DNA of 64,000 bases from Rhizobium vallis (GTDB taxonomy: Bacteria > Pseudomonadota > Alphaproteobacteria > Rhizobiales > Rhizobiaceae), in the NCBI RefSeq assembly GCF_003985155.1, contig NZ_ML133687.1:124001-188000 (forward strand), given 5' to 3'. Shown here piece after piece: positions 1 through 8,669 of the stretch. A model generated the notes under the pieces. That model did not search any database. It saw only the letters and a program-made list of their open reading frames with translations, and was not told where the DNA came from. The number at the start of each line of letters is the position of its first letter. Within the stretch, counting starts at the first letter, position 1. The position numbers and the translations under genes are program-made.

Positions 1-1260
1 GGCGCGCCATTCTCCTCAGTGCTGCTCAAAATTTACACGAACCAGGGCATCGTCGGGCTTGGCGAGGTGCGCGACGGTGCCAGCGCCACCTACGCGCTGA
101 TGCTGAAGAGCCGGTTGCTCGGCGAAAACCCTTGCGACATCGACCGCCTCTTTCGCCGCATCAAGCAGTTCGGCGGGCACGGCCGGCAGGGCGGCGGCGT
201 GTCGGCGGTTGAAATCGCGTTGTGGGATCTTGCCGGCAAGGCTTATGGCGTCCCTATCTACCAGATGCTTGGCGGCCGGTTTCGGGAGAAAGTGCGCGTC
301 TACTGCGATACCGACGCCACTGTGCCGAGCGGTACCGAGACCGGTAAGCGCCTCAAACAGCGCATGGAACTCGGCTTCACCTTCCTCAAGATGGATCTGG
401 GATTGATGCAGATCGCCGATGTGCCCGGTGCGGTCGTGTTTCCGGCCGGCTCACTGGAAGGATACCGCAACCATCCCAGTCGCGGGCCGCTGAAGACCAT
501 TGAAGAACGGCGTCTCCGCAACGCTGCTTACGATCTGCACAACGTCCAGCACCCGTTTACCGGCCTCCACTTTTCCGACAAGGGCCTCGACCTGCTGGAG
601 CAATACATCGCCGAGGTGCGTGAGGTCATCGGCATGGACGTGCCGCTGGCGATCGACCATATCGGGCATATCTCGATGCAGAACGGCATTCGCCTTGCCA
701 GGCGAATTGAAAAATACGTGCCGGCCTGGCTCGAGGATGTGATCCCATGGCAGTATAGCGAGCAGTACCGACAACTCCAGGACGCCACCACGGTGCCGAT
801 CTGCACCGGCGAGGACATATACCTCAAGGAGGGCTTCGAGCCTCTGCTCGACAGCGGCGGCGTCTCCGTTATCCACCCGGACCTGCTCACCAGTGGAGGC
901 ATCCTCGAGACCAAGAAGATCGGCGACATGGCGCAGGACAGGGGTGTCGCCATGGCCATCCACATGGCGGAAAGTCCGATCGCGGCGATGGCCGCCGCAC
1001 ATGTCGCGACCGCGACCGAAAATTTCATGGCGCTCGAATACCATTCCGCCGATGTCGACTGGTGGGACGATATCGTCACGGGCCTTCCGAGGCCGCTGGT
1101 GAAGAACGGCTTCATCACTGTTCCGGACAAGCCGGGCCTGGGGATCGACGATGTGGTCGACGAGATGATCTTGCAGCATCTGCAGCCGGGCGTCGCCGGC
1201 ATCTGGCAGCCTACCGACCACTGGGACAGCGAGTATTCCTGGGATCGCACCTGGAGCTGA
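1..1260 (+). CDS. Enolase-superfamily (mandelate racemase/muconate lactonizing type) dehydratase, 5' end missing
   Basis: Predicted Mg-dependent sugar-acid dehydratase or racemase. The frame is open to the window edge, and the first in-frame GTG (19) lies inside the N-terminal capping domain, so the true start is upstream of this window. The barrel carries the expected acidic metal ligands in order: Asp in AIDHIGH, Glu in WLEDV and Glu in CTGEDI. A Lys in FLKMDLG and a His in AIHMAESP are plausible acid/base residues. The C-terminal part has the family's EYHSADVDWWDD and KPGLGID segments. The next gene is a paralogue 15 bases downstream, so both probably act in one sugar-acid pathway. Family assignment is firm; the substrate is not readable. 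Confidence 0.85.
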   Translation, partial: GAPFSSVLLKIYTNQGIVGLGEVRDGASATYALMLKSRLLGENPCDIDRLFRRIKQFGGHGRQGGGVSAVEIALWDLAGKAYGVPIYQMLGGRFREKVRVYCDTDATVPSGTETGKRLKQRMELGFTFLKMDLGLMQIADVPGAVVFPAGSLEGYRNHPSRGPLKTIEERRLRNAAYDLHNVQHPFTGLHFSDKGLDLLEQYIAEVREVIGMDVPLAIDHIGHISMQNGIRLARRIEKYVPAWLEDVIPWQYSEQYRQLQDATTVPICTGEDIYLKEGFEPLLDSGGVSVIHPDLLTSGGILETKKIGDMAQDRGVAMAIHMAESPIAAMAAAHVATATENFMALEYHSADVDWWDDIVTGLPRPLVKNGFITVPDKPGLGIDDVVDEMILQHLQPGVAGIWQPTDHWDSEYSWDRTWS

Positions 1261-1275
1261 GGCAAAGGAAACAAG

Positions 1276-2475
1276 ATGAAGATCACAGATCTCCGCTGTG
1301 CCGTTATCGGCAGGCACCCGATCGTCCGGATCATCACGGACGAGGGCCTCTATGGCCTGGGCGAAGTCGAATTCACCAAGACATACCTCAAGCCCTTTGT
1401 ACTGCATTTCCGTGAGGCGCTGATCGGCGAGGACCCGACCGACGTCGAAAGAGTCATGCTGAAAATCCGCCAGCGTGGCTCCTTCAAGCCATATGGCGCC
1501 GCAGTGAGCGCTATTGAGCATGCGCTGTGGGATATCGCTGGCAAGGCTGCGGGCGTACCTGCGTATAAACTGCTGGGCGGCAAAGTGCGGGATAAAGTCC
1601 GCGTCTACAACGGCTCGGTTCGCCAGAAACGCACGGGCGACCGGCCGGAGGATTACGCCGCTGACGTCAAATGGATGATGGAGCAGCCGCAGAATTTCTT
1701 CATGGTCAAGCAAGGAATCTCGTTTCACTCCAACATGAAGGACACCATCGACGGTTTCCACTACGGCGTGACGCAAAAGAAGGCCGGCTATCACGGCGCC
1801 ATGGATCAGGGCGTGATCAGCGAGCGCGGATTCAACCACATGCTCGACTGCGTGATAGCGATGAAGGAAGTGCTGGGCGACAAAGTCAGCCTGGCGCTCG
1901 ACTGCGGCCCGGGCTGGATGCTGCCCGATGCGATCAGGTTCGCTCGCGCCGTGGAGAAGTACAACTTGATGTGGCTCGAGGACATGCTGACCGGCGACTA
2001 CGTGCCGTGGGTCAACCCTCAGGCCTATCGGGAACTGACAACCTCCACCTTGACCCCGATCCATACTGGTGAGCAAATCTACCTCAGGCACAATTTCAAG
2101 GAATTGATCGAGACGCAGGCGGTACGCGTTATCGGGCCCGATCCAGCCGATATCGGCGGCATTGCCGAACTCAAATGGGTCGCCGAGCACGCTTACATGC
2201 ACTCGATCCTGATGGCACCGCACGGCACCGCTAACGGGCTGCTCGGCCTCGGCGCATTGATCAACGTCTGCGCCACGTTGCCGGCAAATTACATCGCTTT
2301 CGAATATCCGACGGCTTCCGACCCCTGGTGGGAGGATCTGGTCATCGGCCTGCCGTCGCAGATCGTCAAGGACAGCATGGTGGACCTACTGGAAGCGCCA
2401 GGGCTGGGGCTCGACATCGACGCCGAAGGAGCCAGGAAATATCTCATGGAAGAGGATGCGGGCTTTTTCGACTGA
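1276..2475 (+). CDS. Enolase-superfamily dehydratase (mandelate racemase/muconate lactonizing type)
   Basis: Complete 399-residue member of the enolase superfamily, a paralogue of the preceding gene. The ATG follows AAAGGAAACAAG, a good ribosome site. The capping domain occupies about residues 1-125 (GLYGLGE near 24-30). The barrel carries metal ligands Asp209 (LALDCG), Glu235 (WLED) and Glu266 (TGEQ), with His316 (APHGTANG) as a candidate catalytic base. The C-terminus closes with EYPTASDPWWEDL and APGLGLDID, as in galactonate or mannonate-type dehydratases. It is probably cotranscribed with the gene before it. An exact substrate cannot be assigned, because related enzymes act on many aldonic and uronic acids. 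Confidence 0.85.
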   Translation: MKITDLRCAVIGRHPIVRIITDEGLYGLGEVEFTKTYLKPFVLHFREALIGEDPTDVERVMLKIRQRGSFKPYGAAVSAIEHALWDIAGKAAGVPAYKLLGGKVRDKVRVYNGSVRQKRTGDRPEDYAADVKWMMEQPQNFFMVKQGISFHSNMKDTIDGFHYGVTQKKAGYHGAMDQGVISERGFNHMLDCVIAMKEVLGDKVSLALDCGPGWMLPDAIRFARAVEKYNLMWLEDMLTGDYVPWVNPQAYRELTTSTLTPIHTGEQIYLRHNFKELIETQAVRVIGPDPADIGGIAELKWVAEHAYMHSILMAPHGTANGLLGLGALINVCATLPANYIAFEYPTASDPWWEDLVIGLPSQIVKDSMVDLLEAPGLGLDIDAEGARKYLMEEDAGFFD

Positions 2476-2598
2476 AGAGGCGCGGCCACGCATGTTGCGT
2501 TCAAAATATCGTCCGCCGTTTATCTGGCGCCCGCGTTCGTCCGCTCAATACCCAACCAACTGTCGAGGCTGCGATCTCATTCGACTTCGGGTTCCTCT

Positions 2599-2991
2599 TC
2601 ACCGCGGTGGTAATCTCGAGCTTGCCGCTGCTGCTCCTCTACCTGCCGAGGAATGTACCGCGGTACGCTGGCTATCACCGTCTACGGGGCGATCTTTACG
2701 GCAGCTGAGCGCTACGGGCAGGCGCGCGTTTCCGACACTGATTGGCAGGGATGCCGCAGTATTGAGAGCGGCATCGACAAGCGACCAATCCTGCTCGTCG
2801 TTGCCAAACAGGGAGGCCGAGACGGTGACGCCCCAACTTTCAATTGATTCCAGCTGGAAACGCGCGCCAAAGGCCTGCTCCAGGCGGCGTGCAACTTCGG
2901 CAAGGACTCGACCGGCGGCGCCCTCCCCGAAAAATTCCGCGATGTCGCTGAGATTGTCGATGGTGACAAAGAATGCGTAGGGAACTCTCAT
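2599..2991 (-). pseudogene. Truncated GGDEF-like N-terminal fragment of a c-di-GMP signalling protein
   Basis: The first ~95 residues (YAFFVTIDNLSDIAEFFG, then VLAEVARRLEQAFG) have the pattern of the opening strand and helix of a GGDEF domain. They recall the N-terminal part of GGDEF-EAL proteins encoded on rhizobial plasmids. After about residue 95 the sequence becomes low-complexity and stops, with no GG(D/E)EF signature and no EAL domain, so the gene is cut near 2600-2640. Its start overlaps the stop of the upstream small membrane ORF by an ATGA. Interpretation: a remnant at a recombination junction next to the enolase genes. The family call rests on a short pattern and is moderate. Confidence 0.45.
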
Positions 2992-3302
2992 CCCACCGGT
3001 CCTCGCACAAGCCAGCCGAGAACTCCGCCGAGGACCAGTGCAGCATAGGTGACGCCGGCAAGCGTGAACTGACCGGCAAAGACAAATCCCGTGACAGCCC
3101 CAGACAGGGCGGTCAGGACGTAGATAGGAATGGCGCCCCTTTGCCCTTGCGGATCGTCATCGGCGGTACGCTGCCGTTCGGCGGGGGTTTCGCCGATATC
3201 GCAAGGGTTGTCTCTGGAAAGAACAGCCCTGTGGTCGCGTGGATATTGCCCTTGCTCGCACGCATCCACCCCGTCGTTTCGCCCGTGCCTGCCATGCATC
3301 AA
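2988..3302 (-). CDS. Small membrane protein upstream of the GGDEF-like fragment
   Basis: A 104-residue ORF with a hydrophilic, charged N-terminal half and two C-terminal hydrophobic segments (IYVLTALSGAVTGFVFAG and YAALVLGGVLGWLV). The latter segments look like genuine membrane helices. The stop overlaps the next start by four bases (ATGA), suggesting the two were translated as a unit. The N-terminal half has odd composition and may be out of frame: an alternative frame there opens with MAGTGETTGWMRASKG. A frameshifted gene is therefore possible. No function can be assigned. Confidence 0.35.
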   Translation of the reverse strand: MMHGRHGRNDGVDACEQGQYPRDHRAVLSRDNPCDIGETPAERQRTADDDPQGQRGAIPIYVLTALSGAVTGFVFAGQFTLAGVTYAALVLGGVLGWLVRGPVG

Positions 3303-3622
3303 AAGATCGCCTTTCTATCCGCCGCCCGCCCGCTTCCACTTACTCATCAATCGTCGCTTCTTCGTGGAGGATATATGGAAGCGACGTGGAGGGTCGCGAT
3401 CGGCGGTTTACTTTCCTCTGTTACGTTTGCTTCGTGACAACCGTCTTAGATTGCGCAAAACAAAGATCTCCCATCAAAGCGGGATCAAACACCTTTAGGA
3501 GAGAAGCAGTGCGCAGGCCGCTAAGTCGCGTGCGTGTTATTGGCCCTGTCGTCGATTCCGGGCTCAATAGTCAGATCGTCTGGACGAATTTGGGTTGTCC
3601 GGGGTCGCAGTTCAGCGGACAA
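3303..3622. other. Gene-free stretch with one copy of a dispersed repeat
   Basis: About 320 bases between the small membrane ORF and the GNAT gene. No convincing gene is present. It contains the first copy of the 54-bp repeat at 3337-3390; the rest shows no recognisable motif. Confidence 0.5.
3337..3390 (+). repeat. Dispersed 54-bp repeat, copy 1
   Basis: Matches 8893-8946 at 46 of 54 positions without gaps. Both copies share an identical core (TTCGTGGAGGATAT). A further shared GATCGGCGGT follows each copy after a small indel. In one frame both copies read a related peptide with pattern HL..NRR.FVED.W..RG, so the repeat may be a relic of coding sequence. Origin unknown. Confidence 0.6.
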
Positions 3623-4183
3623 TTATGAGCTATGCTCGCGCATGCTATTTCCTGCGCGTGCTTCCCACTCTTTTCGCAGAATTGCGTATTGCATCGTATT
3701 CTCAAAAATCGGATCGCCGTATTCGTCGTTTTTGAACGAAACGAACTCTCTGAAAAGCCCCTCCGTCCGCATCCCCAGTCTCCCGCACAGACGCTGCGAA
3801 GCGATGTTGTGGTCCTCGACATAGGCGTAAAGGCGGCGCGCCTTTTTTACGCTGAAGAGATATCCGAACAGGGCATGCGCGGCCTCGGAAGCAAATCCTT
3901 TTCCACCGGCGTCTGCGTTAAAATTCCAACCCACCGAAAATGTGTCTCCTTCGGGCATAGCGAACACATCACCGATCAGCCTATCTGATCCTTTCAAGCA
4001 TACGGCAATGTACTCATGGCTTCTGCTTCGTTTTTTTACCTCCGCTTCTGCTGCGGACAGGTCCTCGAGCGCGAGCGAGAGGAAGCAGCTGGCCACCGGT
4101 TCATGCAGATAAAGGAAAAGATCCGGAGCGTCCCGCTTTCTGAAATTTCTCAGAACAAGCCGGTCGGTTTCTATAGCGTCCAT
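3623..4183 (-). CDS. GNAT N-acetyltransferase, RimJ/RimL type
   Basis: A 186-residue acetyl-CoA-dependent N-acetyltransferase of the RimJ/RimL-like GNAT group. It opens with the typical ETDRLVLRNFRKRDAPDLFLYL. It contains GDVFAMPEGDTFSVGWNF (central strands), then GGKGFASEAAHALFGYLF in the acetyl-CoA-binding region. It ends with the family's AYVEDHNIASQRLCGRLGM followed by EGLFREFVSF. Length is normal for the family. It stands alone among remnants and opposite to the SDR locus. Members acetylate ribosomal protein N-termini or small amines and antibiotics; the substrate here is unknown. Confidence 0.85.
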   Translation of the reverse strand: MDAIETDRLVLRNFRKRDAPDLFLYLHEPVASCFLSLALEDLSAAEAEVKKRSRSHEYIAVCLKGSDRLIGDVFAMPEGDTFSVGWNFNADAGGKGFASEAAHALFGYLFSVKKARRLYAYVEDHNIASQRLCGRLGMRTEGLFREFVSFKNDEYGDPIFENTMQYAILRKEWEARAGNSMREHSS

Positions 4184-4466
4184 GTCACCTCTCTGTCGTT
4201 GGCGCTCTACGGTGGGATGGTGTTTTTAATTGTGCACTCGGATGATCACCCGTTGGCCAATCCTGAAGGAAGCGTCCTGGCTGATCATGACGATAGCGGT
4301 CGCCGTGCCACCACAGATGACCGAACGGTTTTGTGACGACGATTTCTCTCGAGGGTTAGTAGTGACTGGGTTTGATCGAGAAAGTGTGGAGAAAACTCGA
4401 GGGTTCAGTGGCGTGAGTCCGGGCGCTCTACGCGATTGAATGGCCAACGCAGCCAAGCAAAACAAA

Positions 4467-5369
4467 TCATCGCGCCAGTGCGTCTTTCGGAAATCCGGCA
4501 GCCAGACAGTCGATGAACTTGCGCACCGCAGGTGGCAGGCCGCGGCGCGTCGTGAACACGAGATGCACCAGACCTCGTACGCCGCGCCATGGGGGCAGGA
4601 TGCGCACGAGCTTGCCTTCATCCAGCGCTCGGCGGCAACTGTGATCCGGCAGGAGTGCGACGCCAAGTCCCGCCACTGCCGCGGCGCGAACGGCCGTGAA
4701 GTCGGCGCAACTCATCCTTGGGGCGTGGTTCAGTACATGTCTCTGGCCATCTTCGGTCTCCAGATGCCAGTCGACGTCGCCCAACTCGTCGCTGCTCGCG
4801 AGTGTCGGTTGGTTGCCGAGATCGTCGATCCCGGTGATCCGGCTGGCAATCTGTGGGCTGGCGACGAGGATGCGGACGGAGTTGCCCAGTGAGCGCATGG
4901 TCAGCGAGGCGTCGCCGTCGAGTGAGGTGCGGACGCGCAGCGCTACATCGATACGCTCCTCAATCAGATCGACCGGGCGGTCGATCGCGACGAGCTGGAG
5001 GCGCACCTTCGGATGCCGCGCCAGGAACTCGTTCAGAAGCGCCGAAATCGGCTCGACCAAACCAGTGGGGCAGCTCATGCGGATCAGCCCGTGCGGCTCC
5101 GACTGAGCCTCGGCTACCAGCGCTTCCGCCCGCTCGGCTTCCGCGACCATCGCCTTGCATCGTTCGTAAAAGGACTGGCCGACATCCGTCACACGGAAGC
5201 GGCGGCTCGAGCGCTCGATCAGCCGAACGCCGAGCCGCGCCTCGAGTGCCGCAATGCGTCGGCTGAGCTTCGATTTGGGCTCACGCAGGGCGCGTCCCGC
5301 GGCGGCGAACCCGCCATGCGCAACCACTTCGACAAAGTAGACAAAGTCGTTCAGGTCGTATCGCGTCAT
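4467..5369 (-). CDS. LysR-family transcriptional regulator
   Basis: A 300-residue LysR regulator. The start at 5369 (MTRYDLNDF) is preferred over an upstream in-frame start at 5417, because AAAGGAAGAACG sits just before it and the winged HTH begins at the right distance. The HTH covers about residues 5-65 ([23 protein letters not shown], then [13 protein letters not shown]). The rest is the periplasmic-binding-protein-like effector domain with VDVALRV-type ([10 protein letters not shown]) and [10 protein letters not shown] segments. It is divergent from the SDR gene, 109 bases away, the usual arrangement for a regulator of its neighbour. It belongs to the CrgA/DsdC-like group often controlling oxidoreductases. 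The inducer is unknown. Confidence 0.9.
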   Translation of the reverse strand: MTRYDLNDFVYFVEVVAHGGFAAAGRALREPKSKLSRRIAALEARLGVRLIERSSRRFRVTDVGQSFYERCKAMVAEAERAEALVAEAQSEPHGLIRMSCPTGLVEPISALLNEFLARHPKVRLQLVAIDRPVDLIEERIDVALRVRTSLDGDASLTMRSLGNSVRILVASPQIASRITGIDDLGNQPTLASSDELGDVDWHLETEDGQRHVLNHAPRMSCADFTAVRAAAVAGLGVALLPDHSCRRALDEGKLVRILPPWRGVRGLVHLVFTTRRGLPPAVRKFIDCLAAGFPKDALAR

Positions 5370-5425
5370 CGTTCTTCCTTTGGAACGCTGGGTAGCATTT
5401 TTGCTCACTGTTTGCATCAGCGTTC

Positions 5426-5453
5426 TATTGCCATCTTCTTGTCAACGGCAATA
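5426..5453. promoter_or_regulatory. Inverted repeat, candidate LysR operator
   Basis: TATTGCC and GGCAATA form a perfect 7-bp inverted repeat separated by 14 bases. It lies in the divergent intergenic region between the LysR gene (start 5369) and the SDR gene (start 5479). Position and symmetry fit a LysR-type binding site; binding itself is inference. Confidence 0.45.
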
Positions 5454-5478
5454 CGCCGGGCACACAAGGAGCAGCCCA

Positions 5479-6231
5479 ATGACAAAGAAGTTCGAAAACA
5501 AGGTTGTGGTAGTAACGGGTGGCACGAGCGGCATTGGCCTAGCCACCGCGAAAGCTTTCTCGGAGGAGGGCGCGTCGGTGTTCATCACCGGGCGCCGCAA
5601 GGAGGCGCTGGAGGCCGCCGTCAAGGCGATCGGCGGTCGCGTGACCGGTGTCCAGGGCGACATGGGCAAACTGGCCGATATCGATCGGCTCTATGATGCC
5701 GTCCAGCAAAAACACTCCCATATTGATGTCGTGTTTGCCAATGCCGGCGGCGGCGAATTCGCCCCCCTCGGCGCGATCACCGAAGAGCACTACCAGAAGA
5801 CCTTCGACACCAACGTCAAGGGTGTGCTGTTCACCGTGCAGAAGGCGCTGCCGTTGCTGCGCGACAGCGGCTCCGTCATCCTCACGTCCTCGACGACCAG
5901 TATTTCCGGCACGCCTGCCTTCAGCGTCTATTCTGCGACCAAGGCCGCCATCCGCAACTTTGCCCGTAACTGGATTCTCGATCTGAAGGACCGTCATATC
6001 CGGGTCAACGCGATCAGCCCCGGAGTGACCGACACCGCGGGCGTAGACGAGCTTTTTGGCAATGGCGAAAACGCCGAAAACACCAAGAACTACCTCGCCA
6101 GCCTTATCCCGGCCGGCCGTATCGGCAAGCCGGAAGAAATCGCCAAGGCGGTGATGTTCCTTGCTTCCGACGACGCGTCTTTCGTCAATGGCATCGAGCT
6201 CTTTGTCGACGGCGGCCACGTCCAGATTTGA
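5479..6231 (+). CDS. Short-chain dehydrogenase/reductase (classical SDR)
   Basis: NAD(P)H-dependent oxidoreductase of 250 residues. The start at 5479 is chosen because AAGGAG lies eight bases upstream and the protein then begins a few residues before the Rossmann strand. Motifs: TGGTSGIG cofactor loop (residues 13-20), FANAG (87-91), catalytic Ser near 138 and YSATK with Tyr151 and Lys155, ending with [12 protein letters not shown]. Arg residues after the second strand (TGRRKE) suggest NADP preference. The gene is divergent from a LysR regulator and 25 bases upstream of an NTF2-like gene, forming a likely regulon. Substrate unknown. Confidence 0.9.
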   Translation: MTKKFENKVVVVTGGTSGIGLATAKAFSEEGASVFITGRRKEALEAAVKAIGGRVTGVQGDMGKLADIDRLYDAVQQKHSHIDVVFANAGGGEFAPLGAITEEHYQKTFDTNVKGVLFTVQKALPLLRDSGSVILTSSTTSISGTPAFSVYSATKAAIRNFARNWILDLKDRHIRVNAISPGVTDTAGVDELFGNGENAENTKNYLASLIPAGRIGKPEEIAKAVMFLASDDASFVNGIELFVDGGHVQI

Positions 6232-6256
6232 GCCACGAGCGAACCGGAGAACGACC

Positions 6257-6646
6257 ATGGCAGACATAGCAATCCTGCTCGAACGGAATCTCCAGGAAAT
6301 CTTTGCGGAGGGCGATGCAGCCCTCCGCCGGAAGGTTGCCGAAGAAATCATGCACGACGACGCCGTCTTCGTCGAACCGCACGGCGTCTACACCGGCAGG
6401 GATGAAATCGTCAGAATCGCGGGGGTTATCCGCGCAACGCATCCGACGTTCAGATACACGCCGCTCGCAGCGCCGGAGGTCCTCCATGACCAGGCCGGAC
6501 GGGTGAAATGGGTGGCCGGAGAGCCTGGCAAGCCTCCGGTCTACGCTGGCACTGACTTTGTCGTAGCAAGAGACGGGAAGATTGCCGCCATCTATCTCTT
6601 CTTCGATGGTCAACCCGATCCGACCGGACCTGCGTTGCCCACCTGA
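6257..6646 (+). CDS. NTF2/SnoaL-like fold protein
   Basis: A 129-residue protein with the pattern of a SnoaL-like or NTF2-like cone-shaped fold: an N-terminal helix (MADIAILLERNLQEIF), then VAEEIMHDDAVFVEPHGVYTGRDEI, then strands ending in GTDFVVARDGKIAAIYLFFD. Such proteins act as small isomerases or hydrolases, or bind hydrophobic ligands. The in-frame ATG at 6257 puts the conserved helix at the N-terminus; longer reads into the SDR C-terminus are not credible. It follows the SDR gene by 25 bases and is probably cotranscribed under the divergent LysR regulator. The precise activity cannot be read. Confidence 0.8.
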   Translation: MADIAILLERNLQEIFAEGDAALRRKVAEEIMHDDAVFVEPHGVYTGRDEIVRIAGVIRATHPTFRYTPLAAPEVLHDQAGRVKWVAGEPGKPPVYAGTDFVVARDGKIAAIYLFFDGQPDPTGPALPT

Positions 6647-6800
6647 CGCTTGCCCGGCGGCGAGCCTACCGCCCCGCAACCACACCTTTCCGCTGCCGCA
6701 TTGCCGCGGGGACGCGTTACACCATGGATTGCCGACGTCCGACCCGCGTTAGCTGCCGAAGGCGCGCGCGCATCTTTCGCCCATGGGCCATAAGCATGCT

Positions 6801-7622
6801 CTACTGGATGTCCGCCATAACCTCTGAAATAACCGCGAATTTCGAGGCCTGCCACCGTCTGTAGTCGAGGGCAAATTTCGCGGAAATCCAGCAATCCCCG
6901 CTCATTTGGGTAGCCTCCCATCCCAGTAAGCCCCGATTTTGCGCGGCCGCAAGCAATCTGCCGACTTGACTGCGGGAAATTACATATTCGGCCGCCATAA
7001 GTCGGGCAGAGACATCGCCGACCCAAGTGCGCTCACATAAGACCTGTGCCAGGGGCACACGTGACATAAGGTCATGCAATATATTGCTTCCGGATTCCGA
7101 CCTCACGAACAGCGCAATGCTTTCAGGCGGATTATACCAAGCGGAATTGTGAAACAGCCGACGTGCGATATGCGGCTGGGCGCGATACAGAATCGTCTCA
7201 TCCGCCTCCGACCGCTGACACCGATCTCCCGCGTCCATGCGGTCCAAGGAACGAAGGTGCCCTTCGAACCATTGCCGAATTAAGGTTTCAGCATAGGCGG
7301 TCGCTTGTAACGGGATAGCGCGCCGATCTGTCGTCTCCACCGGCTCGAATAATTTGTAATACGCCATCTCCTTCAGATGTGCGACTGCGGTGTTGTGGCT
7401 AGCAATGCGGTTCTCAATCAGGAACTTTGCGAGGTTGGAAGCGGTCAAAGGCGGGCGGGATGGGTTGAGCTTCCGCTCAAAATGTAATGCCAACGCCGAC
7501 TGGCTGAGCAGCCACTTCTGCAAGTCAGCAACATAACGCACTATTCTGGGCGCTCTGCGGTGTATTGCCAGTAACTCGGATGCGGATTCCCGGAGAACTG
7601 GAGGGAAGGAGGCGTCCGCCAT
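6801..7622 (-). CDS. Uncharacterised protein, possibly winged-helix regulator-like
   Basis: I do not recognise this family. The frame is open from 7787. Starts at 7688 (MSIFL) and 7622 (MADASF) are possible, and I use 7622 because the sequence before it is poorly structured and no start has a strong ribosome site. The protein is mostly helical. The segment TASNLAKFLIENRIASHNTAVAHLKEM resembles a helix-turn-helix, as does the later ARLMAAEYVISRSQVGRLLAAAQNRGLL, so two DNA-binding-like units are possible. It has no signal peptide or membrane segment. Its GC content is lower than its neighbours' and it stands alone, suggesting acquired DNA. Confidence 0.5.
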   Translation of the reverse strand: MADASFPPVLRESASELLAIHRRAPRIVRYVADLQKWLLSQSALALHFERKLNPSRPPLTASNLAKFLIENRIASHNTAVAHLKEMAYYKLFEPVETTDRRAIPLQATAYAETLIRQWFEGHLRSLDRMDAGDRCQRSEADETILYRAQPHIARRLFHNSAWYNPPESIALFVRSESGSNILHDLMSRVPLAQVLCERTWVGDVSARLMAAEYVISRSQVGRLLAAAQNRGLLGWEATQMSGDCWISAKFALDYRRWQASKFAVISEVMADIQ

Positions 7623-7830
7623 GAGATCTTCAACACTGTAGCTGCGGCATCTACTCTGTAATGAGGCTGAATCTAAAAATATCGACATTGAAAACCGAAG
7701 TGTAAGCGATGCTGACTCGGGATAATAAAAAAGCAGCGAATGGACAAAAGTCAGTGCCGGAGCCAGTGACTGACTGACCCTATCCAAAATTTGCTCACAA
7801 TTCGAGCCGGCTTTTATCTGATCATATCAG

Positions 7831-8100
7831 ATGGTTGCTCCCAAGCTTGATGGGTCCGCGAACTTGAATGATGTCGCGGACAGCAAACTGACAGCTTCGC
7901 GCTCTGGGCACGAGGTCCATGAGAACCGCGGTTTGCTTAATCGCTCTAGAAAGCAGCTGATGGTAGCCCGGGGCCGCTCCGACAAGGACATCGCATGGGT
8001 CCTCGCCACCGTGAGGACCCATGTCGGAAGCTGCCTTGCCAAACTCGAATGTTCCAACCGGGCGGAGGTGGCGGCACAGGTATCAAAGCTATCGCACTAA
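7831..8100 (+). pseudogene. LuxR-type helix-turn-helix remnant
   Basis: The last ~48 residues follow the LuxR/FixJ C-terminal DNA-binding pattern: RKQLMVARGRSDKDIAWVL, then VRTHVGSCLAKLECSNRAEVAAQV. This corresponds to the usual EVL...GRSNKEIA..L..S..TVKTHV..I..KL...NR.EA. The normal turn residues are partly lost: a stretch is shortened between the two helices. The preceding 40 residues do not form a receiver or autoinducer domain. It therefore looks like the decayed tail of a regulator. It overlaps the cytochrome b561 gene tail-to-tail by four bases. Confidence 0.5.
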
Positions 8101-8669
8101 AGCATCCGCGGCAGAACGTCCGTTTCGCCGCCTCTGTGCTGTAGCCTATGTTTTAGCGCACCAGCCACGTGAAGGAGAATACAGGCCAGGAGAACGTAGG
8201 CGCAATACCTGTGAAGGGTTTGGAAGACGACGAACGCGGCGTCGTTCTTGGGCAAAATCTCCGGAATGTGGGAGATGAAAAAGAAGGGCACCCCATCGCT
8301 TTGTGTGAAGCTGCTCGACATGGAATAGCCGAGCAATGGAACAAGCAGTGTCAGCAGAATGATAAGCCGATGCGTCACATGCGACAGGTATCGTTCCCAG
8401 CGGGTCAAGGCCTCAGGTGTGTGCGGCATAGAGGCTTTGTAACGCCAGCGCAGGGCAAGATGCAGCAATGCCAAAAGCCAGACCAGTAGGCCAAACTGCT
8501 TGTGGTTCGGATATAAGAATGACGCTACGTCGATATCGCTTTCTGGAAGCCGGGTCATGTACCAACCAGATGCTATCATTCCCATGATCAGCACGGCACG
8601 CAACCAATGAAGGATCCGAATCGACAGGGGATATTTTGTCGTGCGGCTTTCTGTCGTCTTATCAGTCAT
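8097..8669 (-). CDS. Cytochrome b561 (CybB-like) membrane haem protein
   Basis: A 190-residue four-helix di-haem b-type cytochrome of the prokaryotic b561 family, expected to move electrons between quinol and a periplasmic acceptor. Four hydrophobic helices are visible: LHWLRAVLIMGMIASGW, FGLLVWLLALLHLALRW, RLIILLTLLVPLLGYSM and YCAYVLLACILLHVAGAL. Candidate haem-ligand His residues are in ILHWLRA, LLHLALRW, SHVTHR and LLHVAG. Length is normal. It overlaps the LuxR remnant at the 3' end. No partner (catalase, YceI or molybdoenzyme) is adjacent. Confidence 0.88.
   Translation of the reverse strand: MTDKTTESRTTKYPLSIRILHWLRAVLIMGMIASGWYMTRLPESDIDVASFLYPNHKQFGLLVWLLALLHLALRWRYKASMPHTPEALTRWERYLSHVTHRLIILLTLLVPLLGYSMSSSFTQSDGVPFFFISHIPEILPKNDAAFVVFQTLHRYCAYVLLACILLHVAGALKHRLQHRGGETDVLPRML

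Noticed and set aside
451..2223. 590-residue open frame on the minus strand opposite the enolase genes
   Set aside because: It spans two genes with clear family motifs and is a GC-rich antisense shadow rich in His/Asp/Arg.
2567..2650. Hydrophobic stretch reading FDFGFLFTAVVISSLP, possible transporter tail
   Set aside because: Too short and without start or motif; it may be a remnant, but I cannot support a gene.
7822..8057. Minus-strand ORFs opposite the LuxR remnant
   Set aside because: They mirror the HTH frame and show no domain pattern.
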